Part shown: positions 49,138 to 57,012 of the stretch, in pieces | Layout of the letters: each line of letters starts with the position of its first letter | Numbering within the stretch: the stretch's first letter is position 1 | Assembly: GCF_010731535.1 (NCBI RefSeq) | Contig: NZ_AP022581.1 | Coordinates: forward strand, 124,001-188,000 | Source: Mycobacterium lacus | GTDB lineage: Bacteria > Actinomycetota > Actinomycetes > Mycobacteriales > Mycobacteriaceae | Direction: 5' to 3' | DNA: 64,000 bases | Notes under the pieces: generated by a model | Told to the model about the DNA's origin: nothing | What the model saw: only the letters and a program-made list of their open reading frames with translations | Databases searched by the model: none | Translations under genes and position numbers: made by a program

Positions 49138-50415
49138 TCAGCCACCCGAATGCATGACGTCCGCCCCGGCGGGCACCCGGCAGTCGTCGGGGTCGTCTAG
49201 CCAGCCATCTGGCAGGGCGACGCGCGCGGCCGAACCCTGCCGGCCCCGCCGGCCGGTGGCCGCATCCGGGAACGGAATGGCGCGGTCTAACCCGTCTAGC
49301 AGCCGATCGAGCTCCTCGAGCGTCTTGACCAGCGCCAACGCCCGTCGCAATTCGGATCCGGCCGGGAAGCCGTGTAGGTACCAGGCGATGTGCTTGCGAA
49401 TATCGCGCATGCCCTTCTCTTCGCCGAAGTGGGCGGCCAGTAGCGTGCCGTGCCAGCGGATGATGTCGGCGACCTCACCGAGTGATGGTGGGGTCGGCGC
49501 GGGGCCGCCGGTGAACGCGGCCGACAGCTCGGCAAACAGCCACGGCCGGCCCAGGCATCCACGGCCGATGACGACGCCGTCGCATCCGGTAGCGGCCATC
49601 ATGGTCAGCGCATCGCTGGCGTCGTAGATGTCGCCGTTGCCGAGCACTGGGATCGTCCGCACCCGCTGCTTGAGCTGGGCGATCTGCTCCCAATCGGCGG
49701 CGCCGGAGTACCGCTGGGCCGCGGTCCGGGCGTGCAGCGCGACCGCGGCGGCGCCTTCGGCTTCGGCGATGCGGCCGGCATCCAGATGGGTGTGGTGGAC
49801 GTCGTCGATGCCGATGCGGAACTTGACGGTGACCGGTATTTGGGTGCCTTCCGTGGCGCGTACGGCTGCGGCGACGATCTGGCCGAACAGCCGCCGTTTG
49901 AACGGCAGCGCCGCGCCGCCCCCGCGCCTGGTCACCTTCGGCACGGGGCAGCCGAAATTCATGTCGATGTGATCGGCCAAGCCTTCGTCGGCGATCATCC
50001 TGGCCGCCGCGTACGTGGTGGCCGGGTCGACGGTGTAGAGCTGCAGCGAGCGTGGGGATTCGTCCGGGGAGAAGGTCGTCATGTGCATGGTTGCCGGATG
50101 GCGCTCGACGAGCGCGCGTGCGGTCACCATTTCGCAGACGTACAACCCGCTGACCGTGCCGATCTTCGATCCTTCTCGTGGGGATCGCAGGCGCGGCGGA
50201 GCCGGGCGTAGCGGGTCGCCCCGCATCGAACCAAAGTCGCGACACAGCGTCCGGAATGCGACGTTGGTCACACCGGCCATCGGAGCCAGCACCACCGGGC
50301 TGGCGAGCTCGATCGGACCTATGCGCAAGGCCGGGCTAGGCTGGACTGCCCGCCTCTGCCCCTCGCTGCTTCGCGGCTGGGGATACCCCACCTCATCGCG
50401 CTGCGCGCTCCGCAT
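49138..50415 (-). CDS. dus: tRNA-dihydrouridine synthase
   Basis: A 425-residue FMN enzyme reducing uridine to dihydrouridine in tRNA D-loops. Landmarks are VVLAPMAGVTNVAFR (about 39-53), the catalytic Cys segment HIDMNFGCPVPKVTRRGGGAAL (about 145-166), ALHARTAAQRYSG, GNGDIYDASDA and VIGRGCLGRPW. Two stretches come from dispersed repeats: the first 30 residues (GYPQPRSSEGQRRAVQPSP) and an extra ~19 residues (MRGDPLRPAPPRLRSPREGS) after FRTLCRDFGS, compared with the family. ATG 50415 is used; a start nearer APMAGV cannot be excluded. Confidence 0.9.
   Translation of the reverse strand: MRSAQRDEVGYPQPRSSEGQRRAVQPSPALRIGPIELASPVVLAPMAGVTNVAFRTLCRDFGSMRGDPLRPAPPRLRSPREGSKIGTVSGLYVCEMVTARALVERHPATMHMTTFSPDESPRSLQLYTVDPATTYAAARMIADEGLADHIDMNFGCPVPKVTRRGGGAALPFKRRLFGQIVAAAVRATEGTQIPVTVKFRIGIDDVHHTHLDAGRIAEAEGAAAVALHARTAAQRYSGAADWEQIAQLKQRVRTIPVLGNGDIYDASDALTMMAATGCDGVVIGRGCLGRPWLFAELSAAFTGGPAPTPPSLGEVADIIRWHGTLLAAHFGEEKGMRDIRKHIAWYLHGFPAGSELRRALALVKTLEELDRLLDGLDRAIPFPDAATGRRGRQGSAARVALPDGWLDDPDDCRVPAGADVMHSGG
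50177..50220. repeat. 56-bp repeat family copy inside dus
   Basis: On the plus strand this reads CGTGGGGATCGCAGGCGCGG... and matches the reverse complement of the 26931-27052 unit at 39 of 44 positions by eye. It falls in frame within dus, where it adds about 19 residues between FRTLCR and KIGTVSGL. Confidence 0.8.
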
Positions 50416-50420
50416 CGTCG
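50333..50420. repeat. Dispersed ~85-bp repeat, copy B
   Basis: On the minus strand it reads GATGAGGTGGGGTATCCCCA then GCCGCGAAGCAGCGAGGGG and ends CAGTCCAGCCTAGCCCGG, aligning along its length with copy A at 46061-46151. It covers the proposed dus start codon and the first ~25 codons. Confidence 0.75.
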
Positions 50421-50425
50421 CCGGG

Positions 50426-51442
50426 CTACCGGCGGCTCATCGCCAGCTTGCCCGCGGTTTTATGCAGCTCGTGTGCGGTGACCCTCTTGCCGGTACGGGC
50501 TTCCCGCTCGAGTTGGCGTTGCTTGGACACCTCGAACTTGTCGCAGGCAATCTCGAGTTCCTTGATCAGGCGGTCAAGGTCATCGCGCAACTCGGCTCCG
50601 TCACCAGTGAAGTCCTCGCGCTCGAAGATGCGCCATTTCTTCAGCACCGGCATGACGACCTCGTCGAGGTGGATGCGCGGGTCATACACGCCGCCCATCG
50701 CGATGATCACCGCTTTGCGCCGGAACTCGGGCACCTGGAACCCGGGCATCTGGAAATGGCTCAGTATCAGGTGTAGCGATTTCATCGCCTGGTTGGGCAC
50801 GAGGTCGAACGCGGCCTCGCTGACGTCGCGGTAGAAGATCATGTGCAGGTTCTCGTCCGCGGAGATCTTGGCCATCAGCTGGTCGGCCACGGGGTCGTTG
50901 CAGGCCCTGCCGGTGTTGCGGTGCGAAATCCGGGTGGCCAATTCCTGGAAACTGACGTAGAGCACGGAGTCGGTGAGGCTGTTGGCGAAGTACTGACCCT
51001 GGTGGTTCTGGCCCGGGCTGAAGCCGCGGTTGACCACCTCGAGACGAAGCAACTCCAGCTCGACGGGGTCGACGGAACGGGTCACGACCAGGTAGTCGCG
51101 CAATGCGATGCCGTGCCGGTTCTCCTCGGCGGTCCAGCGGTTGACCCACTGCCCCCACGCGCCGTCCATGCCCATGTTCATCGCGATCTCGCGGTGATAC
51201 GACGGCAGGTTGTCCTCGGTGACCAGGTTCTGCACCATCGCCACCTGGGCGACGTCGGAAAGCTTGCTCTGCTCGGGGTCCCACTCCTGGCCGCCGAGCG
51301 CGTAGAAGTTCTTGCCTTCCGACCACGGGATGTAGTCGTGCGGGTTCCACGGTTTGTGCATGCTCAGGTGCCGGTTCAAGTACTGCTCGACGACCGGTTC
51401 AAGTTCTTGCAACAGCTGTAGGTCGGTCAGCGGGGCTGACAT
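50426..51442 (-). CDS. desA1: Acyl-[ACP] desaturase DesA1
   Basis: A 338-residue soluble di-iron desaturase needed for mycolic acid synthesis in mycobacteria. The iron ligands appear in TAEENRHGIALRDYL (ExxH, near 110) and SADENLHMIFYRDV (ExxH, near 195), with further Glu in LQELEPVVEQY and FQELATRISHRN. The length equals M. tuberculosis DesA1. ATG 51442 follows CTGGAGGCCCC. A good housekeeping-type promoter lies about 40-65 bp upstream. It lies 10 bp upstream of dus on the same strand. Confidence 0.95.
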   Translation of the reverse strand: MSAPLTDLQLLQELEPVVEQYLNRHLSMHKPWNPHDYIPWSEGKNFYALGGQEWDPEQSKLSDVAQVAMVQNLVTEDNLPSYHREIAMNMGMDGAWGQWVNRWTAEENRHGIALRDYLVVTRSVDPVELELLRLEVVNRGFSPGQNHQGQYFANSLTDSVLYVSFQELATRISHRNTGRACNDPVADQLMAKISADENLHMIFYRDVSEAAFDLVPNQAMKSLHLILSHFQMPGFQVPEFRRKAVIIAMGGVYDPRIHLDEVVMPVLKKWRIFEREDFTGDGAELRDDLDRLIKELEIACDKFEVSKQRQLEREARTGKRVTAHELHKTAGKLAMSRR

Positions 51443-51478
51443 GGGGCCTCCAGTTATCTGTGTCGGGGGGTTGCACTC

Positions 51479-51507
51479 AATATATCTGTGTCTGCCAGTA
51501 GCATCAA
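51479..51507 (-). promoter_or_regulatory. Predicted desA1 promoter
   Basis: On the minus strand TTGATG (-35, 51502-51507) is separated by 17 bp from TATATT (-10, 51479-51484), 37 bp before the ATG. A decamer GACACAGATA occurs twice, overlapping the spacer/-10 (51483-51492) and again 28 bp downstream (51455-51464), suggesting a regulator site. Confidence 0.65.
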
Positions 51508-51591
51508 GTTTGCGTTCGGTGTGGCGACGTGACCGGCGGTCCGCGCCGCCTGCGGATCTCGCAGGTTGCGGGTCCCGGCTGCAGCCGGCGG

Positions 51592-52233
51592 TCAGTCGCG
51601 CTGCGCGGCTGGAATGGCGCGCCCGGCTTCGCCCCGCTCCCGCTGCGGCAGGTAGGTCGCCGCCGTGCTGAGGAGCATGTCGACGCAGTAGTCGATGAAC
51701 TGTGTGCGGGTGGCTCCCAGCTGTCCGTTGAGGTAGGCGGTAAACAGGCCGGTAAGTGCCCCGATCAAGCTGGTGGCGACCAGCTTTTGCAGAACGGGAT
51801 CCGGGATCCGGGAAAGCTTGTGCTGAAGCAAATCTATGAAACTGGGCATCCATTCCGCGCCGGACTGGGTCAGTACCGGTTCCACCGCCGGCGCCAGCAA
51901 CAACACGCGGCCGCGCACGGGGTCATCGACCATCAGGGCGACGAATTGCTCGACGGCTTCCCGCGGGGTTTTCGCGGAGGTGAGCGCGGCCATCGCTCGC
52001 GTGCAGACGTCGTCATACACCGCGCGCACGAATTGCTCACGGTCGGAGAAGCTTTCATAAAAGTAGCGCTCGGTCAGGCCGGCGTGGCGGCAGACCGCGC
52101 GGACGGTCAGCGCGGGGCCATCCTCCCCACCGAGCAACTGGACGCCGGCGTCGATGAGGTTGTCGCGACGTAAGGCGTGGCGATCCTCGAGGGGGACCCC
52201 GGACCAGCGACGCCGTCTCTGACTGGCCTGCAC
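51592..52233 (-). CDS. TetR-family transcriptional regulator (Rv0825c)
   Basis: A 213-residue regulator. The helix-turn-helix (about 20-65) reads RRDNLIDAGVQLLGGEDGPA, TVRAVCRHAGLTERYFYESF, the standard TetR layout. The rest is an all-helical ligand and dimer domain. GTG 52233 gives the exact length of the M. tuberculosis homologue. It is about 150 bp upstream of desA1 on the same strand and might regulate it, but this is a guess. The MpaB-like gene Rv0826 is absent here. Confidence 0.88.
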   Translation of the reverse strand: MQASQRRRRWSGVPLEDRHALRRDNLIDAGVQLLGGEDGPALTVRAVCRHAGLTERYFYESFSDREQFVRAVYDDVCTRAMAALTSAKTPREAVEQFVALMVDDPVRGRVLLLAPAVEPVLTQSGAEWMPSFIDLLQHKLSRIPDPVLQKLVATSLIGALTGLFTAYLNGQLGATRTQFIDYCVDMLLSTAATYLPQRERGEAGRAIPAAQRD

Positions 52234-52471
52234 ATCGCTCCTACCGTCAAGCTCCAAAGTGACAACGCATGTAGTCCGAGTTGCCCACGCCAAGTAAACC
52301 GACCGGTGACTCAACATACGTCGGCTCCCCATCCCCTGACCAGCGCTCAAAACGAGCGGGGATTCCGGTCGCCCCTCGCGGGCGGCGGGGCGACGCCTCG
52401 CGGGTCCGACGGCGTGGCCAGCGGTGGTCCGGTGTCGCAGCTGGGCTTCGAGGCGCCGCCGGTGTTCGGCG

Positions 52472-52675
52472 TTACCCGTGGGCGTGGCTGTGCACGTCTT
52501 CGAGGCCGGTCTGATGCACGTGCCGATGATCGTGCTCGGTCCCGTCGTCGTGGCTGTGCGCGTGCTGGTGCTCGACGTGGTCGTGCTCGTGCGTGGTATG
52601 CGCATGTGTGTGCGTCACGTCACCATGGTGGTGCTCGTGCGTGTGCGGTTTGTCATGGGTGTGCTGATCGGCCAT
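52472..52675 (-). CDS. Histidine-rich metal-binding small protein
   Basis: A 67-residue protein with 24 histidines (about 36%) in repeats such as HTHEHHH, THTHAHTTHEHDH and HSHAHG, mixed with Asp/Glu. It has no Cys, signal peptide or membrane segment. Such proteins store or deliver Ni, Co or Zn. ATG 52675 is chosen because GAAGGA lies 9 nt upstream; ATG 52684 would start at the ribosome site itself. It lies 48 bp downstream of the nickel/cobalt sensor kmtR on the same strand, so control by that metal is likely. Confidence 0.75.
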   Translation of the reverse strand: MADQHTHDKPHTHEHHHGDVTHTHAHTTHEHDHVEHQHAHSHDDGTEHDHRHVHQTGLEDVHSHAHG

Positions 52676-52723
52676 CGACGTCATTCCTTCGTGCGAAATG
52701 TGTTGTGTTTACGGTAGATTCGT

Positions 52724-53110
52724 TCACCCATCGGTAGTCGAAGCTTCGGCGACCGCCTGCAGCCGTCCGTCGGCGCGATGATGACGAGGAACCCCGGGAC
52801 CGGCGTGCTCGGCGTTGAAGACGGCGTCGATGACGAGCCGGCGGACGTGGTCGTTCTCCAGGCTGTAGAAGATGGTGGTTCCGTCTCGGCGGGTGCGGAC
52901 CAGCCGTGCCATCCGCAACTTCGCGAGATGCTGGGAGACCGACGGTGCCGGCTTGCCAACATGCTCGGCGAGGTCGTTGACCGACATCTCGTGACTGGCC
53001 AGCGACCACAGGACCTGCACGCGGGTGGCATCGGCCAGCATCCGGAACACCTCGACCACCAGACCGACCTGATCGTCTGGCAACCGAACTGGTCTATTAT
53101 CTGCATGCAT
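52724..53110 (-). CDS. kmtR: ArsR/SmtB-family Ni/Co sensor KmtR
   Basis: A 128-residue winged-helix repressor. The DNA-binding region reads MSVNDLAEHVGKPAPSVSQHLAKLRMARLVRTRRDG (about 45-80). His-containing ends (MHADN...; EHAGPGVPRHHRADG) match KmtR, which uses N- and C-terminal His and other ligands for Ni/Co. In M. tuberculosis it represses itself and the exporter gene cdf/Rv2025c. ATG 53110 lies within a near-perfect palindrome, consistent with autoregulation. Confidence 0.9.
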   Translation of the reverse strand: MHADNRPVRLPDDQVGLVVEVFRMLADATRVQVLWSLASHEMSVNDLAEHVGKPAPSVSQHLAKLRMARLVRTRRDGTTIFYSLENDHVRRLVIDAVFNAEHAGPGVPRHHRADGRLQAVAEASTTDG

Positions 53111-53123
53111 ACGCAGACAATAG
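53094..53123. promoter_or_regulatory. Predicted KmtR operator
   Basis: CTATTATCTGC and GCAGACAATAG form 11-bp arms with one mismatch around an 8-bp spacer. The palindrome covers the kmtR start codon. SmtB/ArsR operators usually have this layout, so KmtR bound here should block its own transcription and that of the His-rich gene. Confidence 0.65.
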
Positions 53124-53170
53124 TGCGTTGGCACGGTGTGATGTCAAGCTTGAGGTCGTTCGAGGCCGGT

Positions 53171-53683
53171 TCAGGCGGGCGAATCGTTGCTTGCGATGCG
53201 CTCGCCGCCGTTGCATTCCTGCCAGAACCGGAAGACATCCACGGCGGCGGCCCTGATCTCCGGGCGAGGATCCTGGCGCATGGGCAGGCGTCGGTGCTGC
53301 CATTCCTTGGCAAACTCGGCGTACAAGGTGGCGGGCTCGAAGTATTTGCGGACATCGACATAATGCGGCTCGTAAGCGTCCCGCGACGTCAGAAAGACGA
53401 CCTCGTCGGGTGAGCAGTAGTAGAGCGATCCCAGGCACATCGGACACGGATGGCCTATCACGTAGAACGTGGTACCGACCAGGTGCTCGGTGCCCAGCTT
53501 GGTGCATGCCTCGCGGATGGCGAGGATCTCCGCGTGGGCCGTCGGGTCGTTGGTCTGCGCAACCTTATTGGCACTCTCGGCGAGGACTTCGCCGTCCTTG
53601 ACGATCACGGTCGCGAATGGGCGACCCCCCTCGGCGACGTTGCGGCGGGCCAGGTCGATGGTGCGCTGGGCGAAGTCGGTCAT
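53171..53683 (-). CDS. Cytidine/deoxycytidylate-type deaminase (Rv0828c)
   Basis: A 170-residue zinc deaminase. The zinc site and catalytic Glu are clear: H50-A-E52 and P79-C80-P-M-C83. It is of the guanine/tRNA-adenosine/cytosine deaminase group; the substrate is unclear. Start ATG 53683 gives MTDFAQRTIDLARRN. It is divergent from the methyltransferase gene. Confidence 0.85.
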   Translation of the reverse strand: MTDFAQRTIDLARRNVAEGGRPFATVIVKDGEVLAESANKVAQTNDPTAHAEILAIREACTKLGTEHLVGTTFYVIGHPCPMCLGSLYYCSPDEVVFLTSRDAYEPHYVDVRKYFEPATLYAEFAKEWQHRRLPMRQDPRPEIRAAAVDVFRFWQECNGGERIASNDSPA

Positions 53684-53777
53684 GGTTCGAAAGGGTAGTC
53701 CGCGCGATGTGGCTGAGGCTGTGATAGTAACTAGGCTATCTATATTTATAGCGGCCTCCGGATGAGGGAGCGGCACG

Positions 53778-54677
53778 GTGCGCACGGAGCATGATCGCTG
53801 GGATCTCGCGACGAGTGTAGGGGCGACGGCGACCATGGTCGCCGCCCAGCGGGCGCTGGCCGCCGACCCGGCGTATGCCTTCATCGATGACCCGTACGCG
53901 GCGCCGCTGGTGCGTGCCGTCGGTTTGGACGTCTACACGCGGCTGGTTGACTGGCAGATTCCCACCGGCGAGGACTCCGAGTTCGATCCGGAACGAATGG
54001 CCAAGGGGATGGCCTGCCGCACCAGGTTCTACGATCGATTCTTCGTCGATGCGGTACACAGCGGCATTGGTCAGGTGGTCATCCTCGCGGCCGGCCTGGA
54101 CGCGCGTGCCTACCGCCTGTCATGGCCGGCGGGCACCGTCGTCTACGAGGTCGACATGCCGGAGGTCATCGCCTTCAAGACGGCGACGCTGAGCGGTCTC
54201 GGCGCCCAGCCGACCGCCGAGCGGCGGACCGTCGCGGTCGACCTGCGCGACGACTGGGGCAGCGCGCTGCAGGCGGCGGGATTCGACCCGCAGGCGCGTG
54301 CGGCGTGGAGTGCCGAAGGGTTGCTCGTCTACCTGTCGGACGCGGCCGCGGACGCGCTGTTCGACCACATCACCGCCTTGAGCGCCCCCGGCAGTCGGCT
54401 GGCCTTTGAATTCGTGCCAGACACCGCGATTTTCGCCGACGAGCGCTGGCGCAGCCACCACGAACGGATGAGTGAGCTCGGGTTCGAGCTCGACTTGAAC
54501 GAACTCGTTTACCACGGCCAGCCCAGCCACGTCATCGACCACCTGACCCGCAGTGGCTGGCAGACCACGTCCCGCACGGTCGAGGAGTTGCACGAGGCCA
54601 ATGGCTTTGTCTATCCCGACGACGAACTCGCCGCGGCGTTTGCCGATGTGACCTATGCCAACGCTGTGCTGATGTGA
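53778..54677 (+). CDS. SAM-dependent methyltransferase, TIGR00027/PPM family (Rv0830)
   Basis: A 299-residue putative S-adenosylmethionine-dependent methyltransferase of the large mycobacterial paralogue family. It starts with [20 protein letters not shown], the family opening. SAM-binding [15 protein letters not shown] is near 95-110 and [10 protein letters not shown] near 120. [11 protein letters not shown] is near 178. The substrate is unknown. GTG 53778 is preceded by GGGAG about 9 nt upstream. Confidence 0.9.
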   Translation: MRTEHDRWDLATSVGATATMVAAQRALAADPAYAFIDDPYAAPLVRAVGLDVYTRLVDWQIPTGEDSEFDPERMAKGMACRTRFYDRFFVDAVHSGIGQVVILAAGLDARAYRLSWPAGTVVYEVDMPEVIAFKTATLSGLGAQPTAERRTVAVDLRDDWGSALQAAGFDPQARAAWSAEGLLVYLSDAAADALFDHITALSAPGSRLAFEFVPDTAIFADERWRSHHERMSELGFELDLNELVYHGQPSHVIDHLTRSGWQTTSRTVEELHEANGFVYPDDELAAAFADVTYANAVLM

Positions 54678-54726
54678 TGAGGCGATTCAACCGGCGGCTT
54701 CGCGGTTGACCGTGGCTGACGTCGCC

Positions 54727-55542
54727 CTACTGCCGAAGCAGCTCGTCCTTGAGGCGGCTGGTGATGGTCTCCTGGAACACGCTCTGAGCCGGACCATACA
54801 AGTCTTGGAAGGTCGTCCGCAGCGCATCTCTGTTGTATTCGGGGATGGAGCCGCCGGGAGCCCAGAAGCTGTCGATATCCAGCAGGAAGAAGGGGCCCGT
54901 TTGGGCCGGCGTTACTCGGCGCAGGTGGTAATTCGGGTCGAGCGCCTGGCCGACTCCGGGTCCGTAGCGCACGATCAGCGACTTACCCGGCTGCGGTTCG
55001 CGGTAGACCGCGGCCCCCTGCCACTCCGTCAGGAACAGGCCGCCGGGGGTGAGGCGCTGCGGCCCGAGCAGCTGCTCGTCGATCCAGTTGCTCCACTCGA
55101 TGCGGCCATCGACGCCCGCCGGGACGCGGAGCTCGAGGATGTAGCGCAGGCCGATGCGCTCGAGTCCCACGATTGACGAGACCTGCGCGCGGGCGTCCAC
55201 GACGTGCATCACGAGGTCGCACAGGGCGTCGAAGTTGCTGTAGGCGGTGGTCTCGATGACGACCGCCTGCGTCTTCAGAGAGGCGGCCAGCGTGTTGTCG
55301 CGGTTGACATAGCGGACGAAGCGGTCCGCCGTGGGGGCTGGTTGCCCACCTGGGGCCATCCCCCAAGCGACGTCCTGTGCCTGGCGTTCGATCGGCAAGC
55401 GATCGGCGAGCAGCTGTTTGAGCTCCCGGCTCGCCGATTCGGTGAGGGAATCGGTTGCCGGGTGACGGATTTCCATCGTCACCAGGGCGACGGGTGCGTT
55501 TGGGGAGACCTCGGCGTCATTCATCCCGCGAAGCATAGCCAA
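54727..55542 (-). CDS. TIGR04255-family protein (Rv0831c)
   Basis: A 271-residue protein, the same length as the M. tuberculosis homologue. The family pattern of alternating strands and helices is seen: PVALVTMEIRHP at the N-terminus, FVRYVNRDNTLAASLKTQAV, IGLRYILELRVP and a helical end. No catalytic motif is visible. Its role is unknown; some TIGR04255 proteins occur near phage or defence genes. It converges on the methyltransferase and lies next to the tRNA-Lys gene. Confidence 0.75.
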   Translation of the reverse strand: MAMLRGMNDAEVSPNAPVALVTMEIRHPATDSLTESASRELKQLLADRLPIERQAQDVAWGMAPGGQPAPTADRFVRYVNRDNTLAASLKTQAVVIETTAYSNFDALCDLVMHVVDARAQVSSIVGLERIGLRYILELRVPAGVDGRIEWSNWIDEQLLGPQRLTPGGLFLTEWQGAAVYREPQPGKSLIVRYGPGVGQALDPNYHLRRVTPAQTGPFFLLDIDSFWAPGGSIPEYNRDALRTTFQDLYGPAQSVFQETITSRLKDELLRQ

Positions 55543-55642
55543 GTCGTGTGGCGCCCGAACCGCCGCACCCGTGGTCGAGGGTCCCTTGGGTCCCGCGATA
55601 GGCGTCCCGGTGCCCTGTGGTGCCCCCCTGGCGCTCTCGTGG

Positions 55643-55715
55643 TGCCCCCACCAGGACTCGAACCTGGGACCTGCGGATTAAAAGTCCGTAGCTCTACCAA
55701 CTGAGCTATAGGGGC
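55643..55715 (-). tRNA. lysT: tRNA-Lys (anticodon TTT)
   Basis: 73-nt cloverleaf: acceptor GCCCCTA pairs with TGGGGGC; anticodon loop CTTTTAA gives TTT; T-loop GGTTCGAGTCC is normal. CCA is encoded directly after (55640-55642). Confidence 0.97.
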
Positions 55716-55834
55716 GCAAAAATTCAGGATACTGCGTTGGAAACACAGCTCGTTTGAGGATTAGGCCTGCGGTGACCTAAGCTGGCGTGGCTCCCAACTG
55801 TGAGTTGCGAGTGCCCCGGAGAGATTCGGTTCTG

Positions 55835-55908
55835 GCCCCCTTCGTCTAGACGGCCTAGGACGCCGCCCTTTCAAGGCGGTAACGCGGGTTCGAATCCCGT
55901 AGGGGGTA
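55835..55908 (+). tRNA. gluT: tRNA-Glu (anticodon TTC)
   Basis: Cloverleaf with acceptor GCCCCCT/AGGGGGT, anticodon loop CTTTCAA (TTC) and T-loop GGTTCGAATCC. CCA is not encoded. Confidence 0.96.
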
Positions 55909-55944
55909 CTTGCGACGCGGTGCCGCGGAGCGACAACACAGCAA

Positions 55945-56018
55945 GGCCCTGTGGCGCAGTTGGTTAGCGCGCCGCCCTGTCACGGCGGAGGTCGCGGGTT
56001 CGAGTCCCGTCAGGGTCG
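55945..56018 (+). tRNA. aspT: tRNA-Asp (anticodon GTC)
   Basis: Cloverleaf with acceptor GGCCCTG/CAGGGTC, anticodon loop CTGTCAC (GTC) and T-loop GGTTCGAGTCC. CCA follows at 56019-56021. Confidence 0.97.
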
Positions 56019-56047
56019 CCAGTACGGCGAGGCACATGCTGCCTTCC

Positions 56048-56121
56048 GGCCAGGTAGCTCAGTCGGTATGAGCGTCCGCCTGAAAAGCGGAAGGTCGGCG
56101 GTTCGATCCCGCCCCTGGCCA
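56048..56121 (+). tRNA. pheU: tRNA-Phe (anticodon GAA)
   Basis: Cloverleaf with acceptor GGCCAGG/CCTGGCC, anticodon loop CTGAAAA (GAA) and T-loop GGTTCGATCCC. CCA is not encoded. It is the last tRNA before an accessory stretch. Confidence 0.97.
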
Positions 56122-56489
56122 CAGGAAACGCGCAGTTCACCGGTTGTTGGTGGGGCCGATCACCGCTGGCGATTGCATTTTCCCGCCAAAATCCGCCGCA
56201 GGCTGACCTCCCGCATGGCCGTCGGAACATCGGTCGACGCGCGGCGCGGGAAGATCGTTCCGTCCGTCGGCGTCCTGTCCGCGACCATCAATGGCCGCCA
56301 TCGTGGTTCGGCGAAGGGTGACGGAGCTGCCCGTCGGCCGTCCGGGTTAAGGAACTGCTCCGCGGGCTTCGGTTAGTAGATTCGACGCGGGAGGTGAACA
56401 ACTCGACGCATCGACGGTGCGCCAGGATGACGCCCAGCGCCGCCACCGCTTTGGGCCCGCTGAGGTCGGGTATTTGCTCGTCAAGTAAT
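56122..56489. other. Gene-poor region after tRNA-Phe
   Basis: About 370 bp with no recognisable gene. It leads into the two-repeat CRISPR-like unit. No integrase or direct copy of the tRNA 3' end is visible here. Confidence 0.4.
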
Positions 56490-56578
56490 GCCCCGCCCAC
56501 GTGGAGGCGGGTTCCTGGAGGTTTCACGAGCGTGTCAACCAGCGACCCGAGCCCCGCCCACGTGGAGGCGGGTTCCTG
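56490..56578. CRISPR. Possible minimal CRISPR unit: two 28-bp repeats, one 33-bp spacer
   Basis: Identical 28-bp repeats at 56490-56517 and 56551-56578 begin GCCCCGCCCACGTGGAGGCG and end GGTTCCTG. Each has a short dyad (CCCGCC...GGCGGG) around a loop, as in type I-E repeats. The 33-bp spacer between them, and the 61-bp period, fit type I-E dimensions. No cas genes are in the window. Two copies are too few for certainty; a simple direct duplication is the alternative. Confidence 0.45.
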
Positions 56579-56680
56579 AACTCACTGGCGGCTGCGACTT
56601 CGTTCCTGGCTGCGTTGCTCGAGGCAGGACGCATTGTCGATGGATGCGGTGGTCGTCCTCGCCACCCATTACCGCGTCTG

Positions 56681-56708
56681 TGCTATCACTAGCTATGCAG
56701 TGATAGCA
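56681..56708. promoter_or_regulatory. Operator palindrome upstream of the vapBC pair
   Basis: TGCTATCACT and AGTGATAGCA are perfect 10-bp arms around 8 bp, ending 7 bp before the antitoxin start. This is where a VapB-VapC complex would bind for autorepression. Confidence 0.75.
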
Positions 56709-56715
56709 TCGGGGT

Positions 56716-57012
56716 GTGAAGCAGCTACTGCTCCGGGTACCGGAAGACATTCACCGCCGGTTGGCCGCCCGCGCCGCGCGTGAAGGGCGCAGCCTGAACG
56801 CGCTCGCGACCGAGATCCTCGACGCGGCGGCCGATGCCGACAGTGGCGATCGGCGCGCGCAGTTACGCGCTGCGGCGGCCGCGGCAGGCACATTGAGCAG
56901 GGTGAACGCGCGGCCGGTGAGTGCGGCCCGGCGCCGGCGGATAATTGAGTCAACCCGCGGCCTGGGCCCGCAAGTCGATCGGTTGCTCGCGCAAGAGCGC
57001 GAGCGGCCGTGA
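56716..57012 (+). CDS. VapB-type antitoxin (ribbon-helix-helix)
   Basis: A 98-residue antitoxin. The N-terminal KQLLLRVPEDIHRRLAARAA with REGRSLNALATEIL is the ribbon-helix-helix/FitA-like DNA-binding domain (about 1-45). The basic, disordered C-terminus (ARRRRIIESTRGLG) would wrap the toxin. GTG 56716 follows the palindrome directly. It overlaps the toxin gene by 4 bp (GTGA), the normal arrangement for vapBC. Confidence 0.87.
   Translation: MKQLLLRVPEDIHRRLAARAAREGRSLNALATEILDAAADADSGDRRAQLRAAAAAAGTLSRVNARPVSAARRRRIIESTRGLGPQVDRLLAQERERP

Noticed and set aside
56048..56121. tRNA-Phe as the attachment site of an integrated element
   Set aside because: No integrase gene and no repeated copy of the tRNA 3' end were found in the next 3 kb.
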